Source: Sporosarcina psychrophila
Lineage (GTDB): Bacteria > Bacillota > Bacilli > Bacillales_A > Planococcaceae
Direction: 5' to 3'
Length of the DNA: 64,000 bases
Assembly: GCF_001590685.1 (NCBI RefSeq)
Contig: NZ_CP014616.1
Span: 2,975,001 to 3,039,000 of the forward strand
Below the pieces are notes generated by a model, which saw only the letters and a program-made list of their open reading frames with translations, was not told where the DNA came from and did no database searches. The translations under genes were made by a program, and so were the position numbers. Position 1 is the first letter of the stretch. Every line of letters begins with the position of its first letter. Of the stretch, positions 1-8,487 are shown piece by piece.

Positions 1-903
1 AAATGTAGCAATTTGCCATCTAAGATTTTGATCCTCCTGACTTTGGAAGAACTCAAGAAATGAGTGTGGGCAAACGATTGCAAGGGAACTTCCATCCACG
101 ATGACCCCTAATTTGCCATTCAAAAGTTCAGCACAAAGCTTATCCGGTCTTTCTGTTAGTAACATTTGCGGAAAAATCGATAAAGAGTTGTCGTCTATCA
201 TTTGCTCAAGAATCGAGCTATCTAATACCGAATCCACTTTAAGGTCGGCAATCCTTTGTCTTAGCGTATTCACCATTTCATCGGAAGCAACGCCTTTAAT
301 GTATAACATCGCAATCGTTGTCTTCGATTGCTTTCCAACTTCTAATCCTTCATTGCATAGATTTGGGTTTTTTATATACCTCCGAATCAAGGAAATATTT
401 GTCGACAGACTTTCAGTAAACCCAACTTGGGCACCGATTACCTGGGATTCGTTTTCCGGTGCTGATAAAGCCCGTGATTCATTGGTGGGGATATTAGCCA
501 ATACAATTTGCGAGTAGCCTTCAACATGAATAAGTACCGTTCCATCCATCATTGCAATTACTGCTTCTCCTATTTCATTAGCCATTTTCACCTGCGCTAT
601 TGTCAGGGTGGATATTATATTTTCTGGTGATTCATTTGTATGCTTCAACAGGTCCTTAAGGATATGATAATTTAACGTCGGGACATCTACTAGGTTCTCT
701 ATATATATGAGCGTAAGATTCGGTAATATCGATTTAGTGATTAAATCAGATGAATTGTGAGTAGCATCTTTTATGGACTGAATAAAAATATCACCAGAAG
801 TTGAAATCTGTATTTGTATTTCTTCTGTGTTTTCTTCAGTCACAACTGTTTCCTGTTTTTCTTTTGAAGATCGTTTGGACTTTTTGTTAAACAGTAGACT
901 CAC
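1..903 (-). CDS. GerA-family spore germination receptor subunit A, N-terminal part (runs off left edge)
   Basis: The minus strand is open for 301 codons from position 903 to the window edge and reads as the N-terminal soluble region of a GerA/GerKA germinant receptor subunit. Family-typical stretches are visible, such as ESLSTNISLIRRYIKNPNL, followed by LYIKGVAS and LLTERPDKL. GerA subunits are usually about 480-520 residues, so the membrane helices and C-terminus lie outside the window. The receptor sits in the spore inner membrane and senses germinants. The start is uncertain: GTG at 903 gives MSLLFNKKSKRSS, but the ribosome-binding-like GAGGTGAG overlaps that GTG and is better spaced for the in-frame CTG at 894. 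The GerB and GerC subunits would be expected beyond the left edge. The identification is firm; the start is not. Confidence 0.85.
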   Translation of the reverse strand, partial: MSLLFNKKSKRSSKEKQETVVTEENTEEIQIQISTSGDIFIQSIKDATHNSSDLITKSILPNLTLIYIENLVDVPTLNYHILKDLLKHTNESPENIISTLTIAQVKMANEIGEAVIAMMDGTVLIHVEGYSQIVLANIPTNESRALSAPENESQVIGAQVGFTESLSTNISLIRRYIKNPNLCNEGLEVGKQSKTTIAMLYIKGVASDEMVNTLRQRIADLKVDSVLDSSILEQMIDDNSLSIFPQMLLTERPDKLCAELLNGKLGVIVDGSSLAIVCPHSFLEFFQSQEDQNLRWQIATF

Positions 904-1362
904 CTCATTTGTATCTTTGTCCCTAGAATAGCCTTTTGAGGGAGAATCTATACCCTTCTTTCGGCTTCAGTTAACGGGGAGAGATGGGGTTAATGGGGCG
1001 TACGCACTCTGTCTCCCCATTTTTTAAGGCGTTGTTTTTTCAAAATATCCTGGAATTGGTCATTCCAATCAACTACAGTTATTAGCAAATTTGGAAATAC
1101 TTCAGTCAAAGTAGCGTACGAATTCCCGTTCCACTTCCGTATCTGAAATTTTCAGTTCATTTTCTCTAACTATATTCACCACTGAAAATGCTTTTATGTT
1201 GAACACTCACTACGAAGTGTTAGTCTAGCAAAAACTACCTAAAACCAACCTCTATACCAATCCCTTCTAGACACTTCGATTTTTCAACATAAAGGGTTCA
1301 GCTCTTCCCTCTGCGGGTATCACAAGTTGTGAAGCTTGTTTTACAGAAGGGGATATATAAAT
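904..1362. other. Intergenic region with one inverted repeat
   Basis: No convincing gene lies between the gerA-type start and the next gene. A 7-bp inverted repeat, GGGGAGA at 976-982 and TCTCCCC at 1012-1018, is followed on the plus strand by ATTTTTTAA, so it resembles a weak terminator. No upstream plus-strand gene is visible for it to serve. Confidence 0.3.
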
Positions 1363-1983
1363 ATGTTTGGACTCAAAGATTTACTGTCATTGATTACTTC
1401 AGCATTTATCATCTTGCCTCTTGTCATTTTTTTGAGGGAGTCTGGTTACTTTATTGTCAGTGGCATTTTCGGTGTTAAGAACCCAAGGTTGACCATTGGA
1501 TCAGGTCCTCGGATTTTCAAAATCGGATTCTTTGATGTGCGAAAATATTATCATGTGTATAGTTGGTTTTCCTATGACTCGTTGAAAAGAAAAAATAATT
1601 TTGCATATATATGTGTTTACTTGGGACCGATTCTTTCCAACCTTGTATTTGCTGTTACTATAAATGCACTTCTAGCCAATGGGATGCTTCACGAGTATAG
1701 AACATTTTGGGAGCGATTTATTTTCTATGCGTTCTATTATGTACTTTTTGACGCCATTCCCATGATAACTGTAAACGGTAAGCCGAATAACGGAATGATC
1801 ATTTATGAAATGCTACGGCATGGTAAACGAACCGACTACAATAACGAGCCTTTTATCCCAGCGACTAGTGACGTAGAAGAGCAATATCAGAAAGAAATGG
1901 AAGGTATTCAAGAACTGGAAGAGGATAAAAAAAAGGCTAAACAAAGTATTATAAAGGAAATCCAAGACTTAAAGAAGAAATGA
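1363..1983 (+). CDS. M50 (site-2 protease)-like membrane protein lacking the HExxH zinc motif
   Basis: This 206-residue membrane protein follows the layout of small bacterial M50 peptidases. The first helix carries the segment where HExxH should be, but here it reads RESGY (about residues 28-32). The following GIFGVKNPRLTIGSGPRIF and SYDSLKRKNNFAYICVYLGP match the typical insertion, and FDAIPMITVNGKPNNG (about residues 138-153) sits where the second motif NxxPxxxLDG would be. Both zinc-binding histidines and the usual aspartate appear to be lost, so proteolysis is unlikely and a pseudoprotease role is inferred. The C-terminal 45 residues are charged and probably coiled-coil. ATG 1363 was chosen over the upstream TTG 1336 because AGAAGGGG lies 8-9 nt before it. 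The gene is monocistronic and ends before a strong hairpin. Confidence 0.6.
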   Translation: MFGLKDLLSLITSAFIILPLVIFLRESGYFIVSGIFGVKNPRLTIGSGPRIFKIGFFDVRKYYHVYSWFSYDSLKRKNNFAYICVYLGPILSNLVFAVTINALLANGMLHEYRTFWERFIFYAFYYVLFDAIPMITVNGKPNNGMIIYEMLRHGKRTDYNNEPFIPATSDVEEQYQKEMEGIQELEEDKKKAKQSIIKEIQDLKKK

Positions 1984-2151
1984 ATGAATACACTCCTATC
2001 CCATCACGTGTATGAAATGTTTAACAAAAGAGGAAGTGGATCAAAACTTATTGGTGAACTTCCTCTTTCTTGGTTGCAACGTCCTACATTTTCCACAAAG
2101 TTTATACCTTCATATTGGCCCCCCTTTGCTGATGAAGATCATTGTACAACT

Positions 2152-2191
2152 TTAAAACTCTATTCTAGTAAGTAATAGAATAGAGTTTTAA
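2152..2191. terminator. Bidirectional terminator hairpin
   Basis: A perfect 16-bp inverted repeat (2152-2167 and 2176-2191; TTAAAACTCTATTCTA in the left arm) has A-rich and T-rich feet on both strands. It separates the convergent M50-like gene and the small gene at 2220. Confidence 0.8.
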
Positions 2192-2219
2192 CCGCATCAT
2201 ATTAAATTGACATGCCTTC

Positions 2220-2423
2220 TTACAACTGCGTTTGTTCTTGGAGCTTTGCCGCGAGATATTTACGCGCGTCGGCGGTCAGAATCTGCAACCGAACTTCTTC
2301 CTGCCGTTCAAACTCGACAAACATCCCGCTTAAATTTTCATACACATAATGGACTTTAAAGCCCCTATCTAAATAGTCATCTACTTTTTTCATTTCATCC
2401 ATGCTTAGTAAATGATCAGACAT
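2220..2423 (-). CDS. Small protein of unknown function, last gene of the NCS1 permease unit
   Basis: This 67-residue acidic protein (MSDHLLSMDEMKKVDDYLDR at the start) has no membrane segment, signal peptide or motif that I recognise. It lies 18 bp downstream of the NCS1 permease in the same orientation, so the two are probably co-transcribed and the product may act with the transporter or the pyrimidine pathway; this is inference from position only. ATG 2423 was preferred over GTG 2429 because GCGAGGTG lies at suitable distance before the ATG. A strong hairpin follows the stop, marking the end of the transcript. Confidence 0.6.
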   Translation of the reverse strand: MSDHLLSMDEMKKVDDYLDRGFKVHYVYENLSGMFVEFERQEEVRLQILTADARKYLAAKLQEQTQL

Positions 2424-2441
2424 ACACACACCTCGCTTTTC

Positions 2442-3899
2442 TTATTCTTCACCTTTTGCTTCGATTTCTTGCACGACAATATCGTCCCAATCGTGACCAA
2501 CTGTAATACCTAAATACTTGGCGTCACTAGGATCGTCTAGTTCGGCTTGCGGGTACTTTTTAAACCACCAATATTTCGCCAAGACATAGTACACGAGTGC
2601 CCCCACGAAAAAGCCCACCAATGAAGAATACGTTGGGAACATATTCGCTAGGACACCACCAATCACCCAAGCGATTAACCCCGCTAAGTTAAAGCCATTC
2701 ATATACTTATATTGGCCGTCTAACTCGTACAGATCTTTTACGTTCACACGACGTTTACGGATTAAATAATAATCGGCGAATAATATCCCCACAATTGCTG
2801 TTAAAATACCACCAATGATTAATAGCGCATTGACTAAGACGCCAAATAAGCTCCACGGCTGTGCTAAAATCCCAATAATTCCCGCAATGATAACTCCAGC
2901 CCAGAACGGTACTCTGGGTCCACCAATGTTTGAGAAAATCGTGGCTGCAGGAATCACGTTTGCGGACGTATTTGTCGACCATTGCGCTAACACAATCATC
3001 AGCAATAAAATTCCTAACGCAATTCCACTTGCACTTTGCTGCAAGGCATTTATCGGATCAGCAGATGCCACGGCCATATAACATACTGCACCAATGGCTA
3101 CGATAAATGTGTTGGTAATCGGCATCACGATTAAAGAACCAACTAACTGTGTTTTATTGCGTTTGAACCAATTGCGCTCATTTTTTGGCGCTTTAAAGAA
3201 ACGTGATAGTGTTGGCATATCAGCTGCTAACGTTGCCCAGAATCCCATGTTCGCCATCATCACGACCATGAAAGCAGTAAAAGCTGCCATCCCAGTCGTT
3301 GGTGATTCCACCCATGCCCACACGTCTTTCCCTTGTGCCGTTGCTTTATCGGCAAGCGTATAGTACATCCAGCACGATATTAAAATAATAACCGGCGCCG
3401 CAAAATCCGCAAAGCGCTCAATGGATTTAATGCCAAGCGATGTGTTAATTAACTGCAATGCCGCAAAAATAAGGAAACATAAAAACCAATTATTAAAGTC
3501 GAATAATAAATTCAAAATCCCATTGATGGCCATTGCACCAAAATAGGTGTTAAGACCGAACCAACAAGCCGCTGTCACCCCACGAACGAGCGATGGTATA
3601 TGCGTGCCAATTGTACCAAATGGGGCACGCATATAAACCGGGAAGGACAAGCCGTGCTCAATACCAATATCACCGATTAATGTCATAAATACGCCAATTA
3701 AAACGGAACCTATCATTGTCGCTAAAATCACCATCGGCAATGGCAAACTTATAATAGCAGATCCGCCAATTGCAAAGGCGGCTAAGACGATGGCCATGCC
3801 TACCCAAATCACTGCAAAACCAAATGTCCCGATACTTCTTTTTTGATGTGTAACTGGAAGTAAATCTGGTGATTTTAAATAATCCCCACCATTCGCCAT
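2442..3899 (-). CDS. NCS1-family nucleobase/hydantoin cation symporter
   Basis: This 485-residue protein has about 12 hydrophobic segments and the signature of the nucleobase:cation symporter-1 family (Mhp1, PucI, CodB relatives). Visible family marks are VWVGMAI-like helix 1, the GIEHGLSFPVYMRAPFG block near residue 80, CWFGLNTYFGA near residue 112 (site of the substrate-stacking tryptophan) and QWSTNTSANVIPAA near residue 305, which holds the conserved asparagine. It should import uracil, thymine, dihydropyrimidine or hydantoin with a cation across the cytoplasmic membrane. The neighbouring preTA and dihydropyrimidinase genes make a pyrimidine substrate most likely; allantoin is the main alternative. 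It is separated from preA by a 314-bp hairpin-rich gap, so it probably has its own promoter. Confidence 0.88.
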   Translation of the reverse strand: MANGGDYLKSPDLLPVTHQKRSIGTFGFAVIWVGMAIVLAAFAIGGSAIISLPLPMVILATMIGSVLIGVFMTLIGDIGIEHGLSFPVYMRAPFGTIGTHIPSLVRGVTAACWFGLNTYFGAMAINGILNLLFDFNNWFLCFLIFAALQLINTSLGIKSIERFADFAAPVIILISCWMYYTLADKATAQGKDVWAWVESPTTGMAAFTAFMVVMMANMGFWATLAADMPTLSRFFKAPKNERNWFKRNKTQLVGSLIVMPITNTFIVAIGAVCYMAVASADPINALQQSASGIALGILLLMIVLAQWSTNTSANVIPAATIFSNIGGPRVPFWAGVIIAGIIGILAQPWSLFGVLVNALLIIGGILTAIVGILFADYYLIRKRRVNVKDLYELDGQYKYMNGFNLAGLIAWVIGGVLANMFPTYSSLVGFFVGALVYYVLAKYWWFKKYPQAELDDPSDAKYLGITVGHDWDDIVVQEIEAKGEE

Positions 3900-3949
3900 T
3901 CATGTCTCTCCCTTATAGTAGATTTCCAGTTAACAATGAAAAGCGGCTG

Positions 3950-4100
3950 GCGGCTGGAGCCTGGACACAATGAATAGCGGAAGGCGCCTTGATAGACCCG
4001 AAGAGCGCTGGATGACCTTAAGATAAAGGCGCTCTTTGCCCCTTTAACTTAGGACTGAAGCGACTCGAGCGGCTAGGCGCTTCAGTCTAGACACTGCTCC
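3950..4100. repeat. Hairpin-rich intergenic sequence
   Basis: The 314-bp gap between the permease and preA holds at least two inverted repeats: AAGAGCGC near 3999 pairing with GCGCTCTT near 4029, and GACTGAAGCG (4053-4062) pairing with CGCTTCAGTC (4078-4087). There is no T-run beside the second. The GC-rich composition differs from the flanking genes and suggests a dispersed intergenic repeat rather than a plain terminator. Confidence 0.45.
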
Positions 4101-4213
4101 AAGTCTAAAAACGTATACTTTCTTACCTGCAAACAAACAATTGACCTCTTTTTATGGCTTTACACCAAAATCTGTACTTGAGAGCATATTCCACTACTGG
4201 TGAACTTTACTTT

Positions 4214-5476
4214 TTAACGAGCAAAACTGCTGATTAGTGATTGACGGTCGTTCCAAGTCATTGGCGCAATAGAGGACATTCTTTCGACCATCGAAATCGC
4301 ACCGTCTACTGGGCACACAATCGAGCATAAATTACAGCCTACACAATCTTCTTCACGCACCTTTAGCATCGGACGACCACTCTCTGTGTACATGTCAATA
4401 CATTGATGTGACGTATCTTCACACGCAATATGGCATTTATTGCAATTAATACAGACATCATTATTAATTTCAGCAACAACTTTGTAGTTTAAATCTAAGT
4501 CACCCCAGTTAGAATAACGTTGTACCGACTGACCAACAATATCCATCACCGAGGCAATGCCCTTCTCATCCAGATAATTATTAAGACCGTCAATCATATC
4601 TTCGACAATACTAAACCCGTGGTGCATCGCTGCAGTACAAACTTGTACTCCTGTTGCACCCATCAGCAGAAATTCCGCAGCATCCTGCCAATTTGAAATC
4701 CCACCAATGCCTGAAATTGGTACATTGACGAAAGGATTTCGCGCACATTCTGCGACCATATTTAGTGCAATCGGTTTGACAGCAGGCCCACAATATCCGC
4801 CATGTGCCCCCTTCCCTCCAACATATGGAACCGTATTCCATGAATCTAAATCGACACCCGCTAAGCTGTTTATCGTATTAATCATACTAACGGCATCTGC
4901 CCCGCCACGCACTGCCGCTTCCGCCGTCATCGTAATATCCGTAATGTTTGGCGTTAACTTGACGATAACAGGTGTACGTGCAACTTCCTTCGCCCAGTGC
5001 GTTTGCTTTTCAACCAATTCAGGGACTTGACCAGAAGCAGCCCCCATTCCTCGTTCTGCCATCCCATGTGGACAACCAAAATTAAGCTCAAGACCATCAA
5101 CCCCGACAGCTTCTACTTTTTTAACAATCTCATGCCACTTTTCCTGCTGTGGCTCTACCATTAATGAAGCGATAATGGCATGATTAGGAAACCTTTTTTT
5201 CGTTTCAAGAATTTCCTGTAAATTAACCTCTAACGGACGATCTGTAATGAGCTCAATATTATTAAAGCCCGCTACTCTCTGTCCGTTAAAGCTGACAGCC
5301 GCAAAGCGCGATGAAACATTTAAAATTGGTTCACCCAATGTTTTCCAGACTGCGCCACCCCAGCCCGCTTCAAATGCACGTTGCACTTGATAGCCCGAAT
5401 TAGTCGGTGGTGCAGATGCTAACCAAAATGGATTCGGTGATTTAATCCCCGCTAAGTCAATTCGTAAGTCCGCCAT
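4214..5476 (-). CDS. preA: NAD-dependent dihydropyrimidine dehydrogenase subunit PreA
   Basis: PreA is the catalytic FMN and iron-sulfur subunit that reduces uracil and thymine to 5,6-dihydropyrimidines together with PreT. The 420-residue product has the dihydroorotate-dehydrogenase-like barrel with the active-site cysteine in LNFGCPHGMAERGMG (C135), SMINTINSLAG and the GIGGI phosphate-binding loop. The C-terminus carries two 4Fe-4S motifs, CINCNKCHIAC and CVGCNLCSIVC, which pass electrons from PreT. It starts 12 bp after the preT stop behind AGGGGGGATGG, so the two genes are translated from one message. Its length matches the E. coli and Bacillus PreA family. The reverse (oxidative) direction is chemically possible, but the flanking hydrolases indicate catabolism. 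Confidence 0.95.
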   Translation of the reverse strand: MADLRIDLAGIKSPNPFWLASAPPTNSGYQVQRAFEAGWGGAVWKTLGEPILNVSSRFAAVSFNGQRVAGFNNIELITDRPLEVNLQEILETKKRFPNHAIIASLMVEPQQEKWHEIVKKVEAVGVDGLELNFGCPHGMAERGMGAASGQVPELVEKQTHWAKEVARTPVIVKLTPNITDITMTAEAAVRGGADAVSMINTINSLAGVDLDSWNTVPYVGGKGAHGGYCGPAVKPIALNMVAECARNPFVNVPISGIGGISNWQDAAEFLLMGATGVQVCTAAMHHGFSIVEDMIDGLNNYLDEKGIASVMDIVGQSVQRYSNWGDLDLNYKVVAEINNDVCINCNKCHIACEDTSHQCIDMYTESGRPMLKVREEDCVGCNLCSIVCPVDGAISMVERMSSIAPMTWNDRQSLISSFAR

Positions 5477-5488
5477 GCTCCATCCCCC

Positions 5489-6832
5489 CTATGCGATCTC
5501 GCTCGGTTTTCTTAAACGCTCATGAATGATGTAAGCAGCATCTTTACCTTGCTGTGCAGCTGTTACCACCATTGCTTCCCCTTGGCCATTACCAAACACG
5601 ACATCTCCACAGGCAAACACTTTGTCATTCGATGTTTGCATAGTCGTTTCGTCAATGTCTACTACTCCATTCGTATGTTGTAATCCAAACGCTTCAATGA
5701 GTGAGACAAAGCGCGTTTGTCCAATTGCTTTAATGACCGCGTCCACCTCTATAACAAACTCAGACCCTTTGATTACTTCAGGTCGTTGCCTGCCGTCTAC
5801 ACCCGCCTCTCCAAGTTTCATCTTGACGCATTCAAGTCCCACTACTTTCCCTGCCTCATCACCGATAATTTGTTTCGGCGCTGTCAGCCACTTAAATCCA
5901 ACGCCATCCTGCTTGGCAAATTCATATTCAAACTGATAGGCAGTCATCTCTTTTTCTGTTCTTCTATAGAGAATGTCTACCTGCTCCGCACCTAGTCGCA
6001 CAGCACAGGTTGCACCATCGATAGCTGTGTTACCAGCACCGATGACCGCAACACGTTTACCGATTAAGTCTTCTGTCAGTGCACCCATTTTCGTGTGCTT
6101 TACAAACTCAATGGCATCATGAACGCCAGCTAGTTCCTCACCTTTAATGCCAAGATTAGGCACGGCCCCCATACCAACCGCTAAAATAACACTGTCATAT
6201 TGCGCTAAAATTTCTGCAGCAGAAATATCCACGCCTACTGTTGTGTTTGTTTTAATGTCAACACCAAGCTTTACAACTTGCGCCACTTCCCAATCCACTA
6301 CATCATTCGGTAATCGGAATGACACGATACCGTAGTTGCCCAAGCCACCCGCCTTTGCTTCTGCTTCAAAAATTGTGACACTATAGCCAAAGCGACTAAG
6401 CTCACGTGCTGCCGATAAACCAGCTGGACCAGCGCCAACGATCGCTACCTTTTGTCCATTTGATTGACCTTTTTTAAATAGCTCGACGTCTGATTCCATC
6501 GCCCAATCTGTTGCATAACGTTGCAAGTGCCCTATTTTAATAGGCTTTGTCGAGGAATTTAACACACATGCACCTTCACATAATTCCTCGGTCGGGCATA
6601 CTCGCGCACAGCTTGCACCAATCGGGTTAGCCTCCATAATCGTCATGGCCGAACCTTTCATATTACTGGAAGCAATTTTCTTGATGAAATTCGGTATTTG
6701 AATACTTGTCGGACAAGCTGTAATGCAAGGTGCGTCATAGCAGTACAGACAACGATTAGCCTCTTCTTGTGCTTCATTTTTTGTCATCCTGCTAGTCATT
6801 TCCACAAAATTCCGTTCGAGTTGCGAAGTCAT
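5489..6832 (-). CDS. preT: NAD-dependent dihydropyrimidine dehydrogenase subunit PreT
   Basis: PreT is the NAD(P)H- and FAD-binding electron-input subunit of dihydropyrimidine dehydrogenase, related to the small subunit of glutamate synthase. The 447-residue protein has N-terminal cysteine clusters (CLYCYDAPCITACP and CARVCPTEELCEGAC) for iron-sulfur centres, a first dinucleotide fold VAIVGAGPAGLSAAREL, a second GKRVAVIGAGNTAID, and the C-terminal CGDVVFGNGQ FAD motif. The frame stays open upstream to 6919, but that would overlap the dihydropyrimidinase. ATG 6832 is preceded by GAGGAGG at proper distance and fits the family length. It starts 28 bp after the hydantoinase stop and is followed at once by preA, so hydA-preT-preA form one operon. 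Confidence 0.94.
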   Translation of the reverse strand: MTSQLERNFVEMTSRMTKNEAQEEANRCLYCYDAPCITACPTSIQIPNFIKKIASSNMKGSAMTIMEANPIGASCARVCPTEELCEGACVLNSSTKPIKIGHLQRYATDWAMESDVELFKKGQSNGQKVAIVGAGPAGLSAARELSRFGYSVTIFEAEAKAGGLGNYGIVSFRLPNDVVDWEVAQVVKLGVDIKTNTTVGVDISAAEILAQYDSVILAVGMGAVPNLGIKGEELAGVHDAIEFVKHTKMGALTEDLIGKRVAVIGAGNTAIDGATCAVRLGAEQVDILYRRTEKEMTAYQFEYEFAKQDGVGFKWLTAPKQIIGDEAGKVVGLECVKMKLGEAGVDGRQRPEVIKGSEFVIEVDAVIKAIGQTRFVSLIEAFGLQHTNGVVDIDETTMQTSNDKVFACGDVVFGNGQGEAMVVTAAQQGKDAAYIIHERLRKPSEIA

Positions 6833-6860
6833 TGAAACATTCCTCCTCATGGATTGATGT

Positions 6861-8264
6861 TTACACGTTGATTGTTTGCGCGGTCGTCGGTTGTAGTGCA
6901 CGCTTGATATATCGGCCACTGCCTAATGCTCCTACAAATTGTTTGTTTTTAATGACGTATTCTCCACGCACAAGTACACTGATTGGCTCTCCAGTCACTT
7001 CCCAGCCCTCATACGGGTTGTAGTCTACATTCATATGATGGGTATTCGCTGAAATTTCACGTTTTACCGTAGGATCAAAAATTACGATATCGGCGTCAGA
7101 ACCAATAGCAATCGTTCCTTTTTGTGGATATAAGCCGAAAATTTTTGCGGCACTTGTCGAAATCATATCGACAAAGTCATAGATGGAAATTCGCCCTTTC
7201 GCCACACCTTCAGAAAATAAAATGCTGAAACGATCTTCGATAAACGGTCCACCATTTGGTATTTTAGAAAAGTCATTTAACCCTAATTGCTTTTTCCCGT
7301 TAAAGCTAAATGAACATTGGTCCGAACCAATTGTTTGCAGTTGCTTGGCTTTTAAAGCATTCCACAAATGCTCTTGATGATATTTCGGGCGAAGTGGCGG
7401 TGACCAAACATATTTCGCCCCCTCGAAGCCTGGCTGTGCTAACGCTGACTGATCGAGCGTTAAATAAGGTGGACATGTTTCGCCATACACGTCATAGCCC
7501 TTTTCACGTGCTGCGATAATTTCATCCAAAGCCTCTTTACACGTCACATGTACAACATACAGCTTGGCACCTGCGATATGCGCTAGTTCAATGGCCCGTT
7601 TCGTCGCCTCACCCTCTAATTCCGCGGGACGTGTCAGTGCGTGATAAATTGGCGCCGTCTGACCAGCTTGCTTCGCCTCCTCAACTAATTCATCGATGAC
7701 TGAGCCATTTTCACAGTGCACCATGACAACAGCGCCAATGTCTTTTGCAATTTTAAAGGCTTTGAACAGCGTACGGTCTGTCGCCTGGAATTCTTTCGCG
7801 TAAGCCATGAACACCTTGACAGATGTAATCCCTTCCTGCTCTAGTAACAACGGTAACTCGGCCTCTGTTTCAGGCGTTAAATCACCAATCATTAAATGGA
7901 AACCGTAGTCAATGGCTGATTTGCCCTTTGCTTTTACATGCCACTTTGCCACAGCCGTCGCAAGTTTTTCTTCACCCGCAGATAAGCAAAAATCTAAAAT
8001 GGTCGTCGTCCCACCAAATGCTGCCGCAACTGTTCCCGACTTCCAATCATCGTCTGTCACCGTGTTGTTGAACGGCATATCCAAATGCGTATGCGGATCA
8101 ATTCCCCCAGGCATCACGTATTTACCCGTAGCATCTACAATTTCCGCTCCATAAGCTGATAAGTTTTTGCCGATTTGCACAATTTTGCCGTTCTCTATTA
8201 AAATATCTGCCTCATACATATCTGTTGCTGTCACAATGAGTCCACCTGTAATCACTTTTTTCAC
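6861..8264 (-). CDS. hydA: Dihydropyrimidinase / D-hydantoinase
   Basis: This enzyme opens the dihydropyrimidine ring to an N-carbamoyl-beta-amino acid. The 467-residue sequence shows the full binuclear zinc set of the cyclic amidohydrolase family: PHTH (H58, H60), the carboxylated lysine in SVKVF (K150), VHCEN (H183), VHVT (H239) and GSDQC (D315). These positions equal those of characterised Bacillus D-hydantoinases. The start is a GTG at 8264 behind GGGTGAGGG. The gene is first in the hydA-preT-preA operon, which leads from pyrimidine reduction to ring opening. Substrates are inferred from context: dihydrouracil and dihydrothymine, with 5-substituted hydantoins as likely side substrates. 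Confidence 0.94.
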   Translation of the reverse strand: MKKVITGGLIVTATDMYEADILIENGKIVQIGKNLSAYGAEIVDATGKYVMPGGIDPHTHLDMPFNNTVTDDDWKSGTVAAAFGGTTTILDFCLSAGEEKLATAVAKWHVKAKGKSAIDYGFHLMIGDLTPETEAELPLLLEQEGITSVKVFMAYAKEFQATDRTLFKAFKIAKDIGAVVMVHCENGSVIDELVEEAKQAGQTAPIYHALTRPAELEGEATKRAIELAHIAGAKLYVVHVTCKEALDEIIAAREKGYDVYGETCPPYLTLDQSALAQPGFEGAKYVWSPPLRPKYHQEHLWNALKAKQLQTIGSDQCSFSFNGKKQLGLNDFSKIPNGGPFIEDRFSILFSEGVAKGRISIYDFVDMISTSAAKIFGLYPQKGTIAIGSDADIVIFDPTVKREISANTHHMNVDYNPYEGWEVTGEPISVLVRGEYVIKNKQFVGALGSGRYIKRALQPTTAQTINV

Positions 8265-8487
8265 ACTACCCTCACCCTTCGATTAATTAATGTAAAGTTT
8301 GTCAATATCCATTAATACGCTAGCTCTCCACCGTGGAGGGGAGGTTAATTTCCGTCCAGCTGGGGTCGTCCAACCTTCACTCCAATCAACCCGCATTCTA
8401 ATGATATGCAGTTTAATCCAACGTCATCTCTAACTTTTAGTGATGAACCAATGTGCTAGCGAATTATAGTATTTCAACCTGCACTCA

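Noticed and set aside
101..517. 138-codon plus-strand frame near the left edge
   Set aside because: It is the complement of the GerA-type coding sequence, whose minus-strand translation is clearly a real protein.
1984..2175. 63-codon frame directly after the M50-like gene
   Set aside because: Weak ribosome site, no recognisable protein pattern, and its 3' end runs into the terminator stem.
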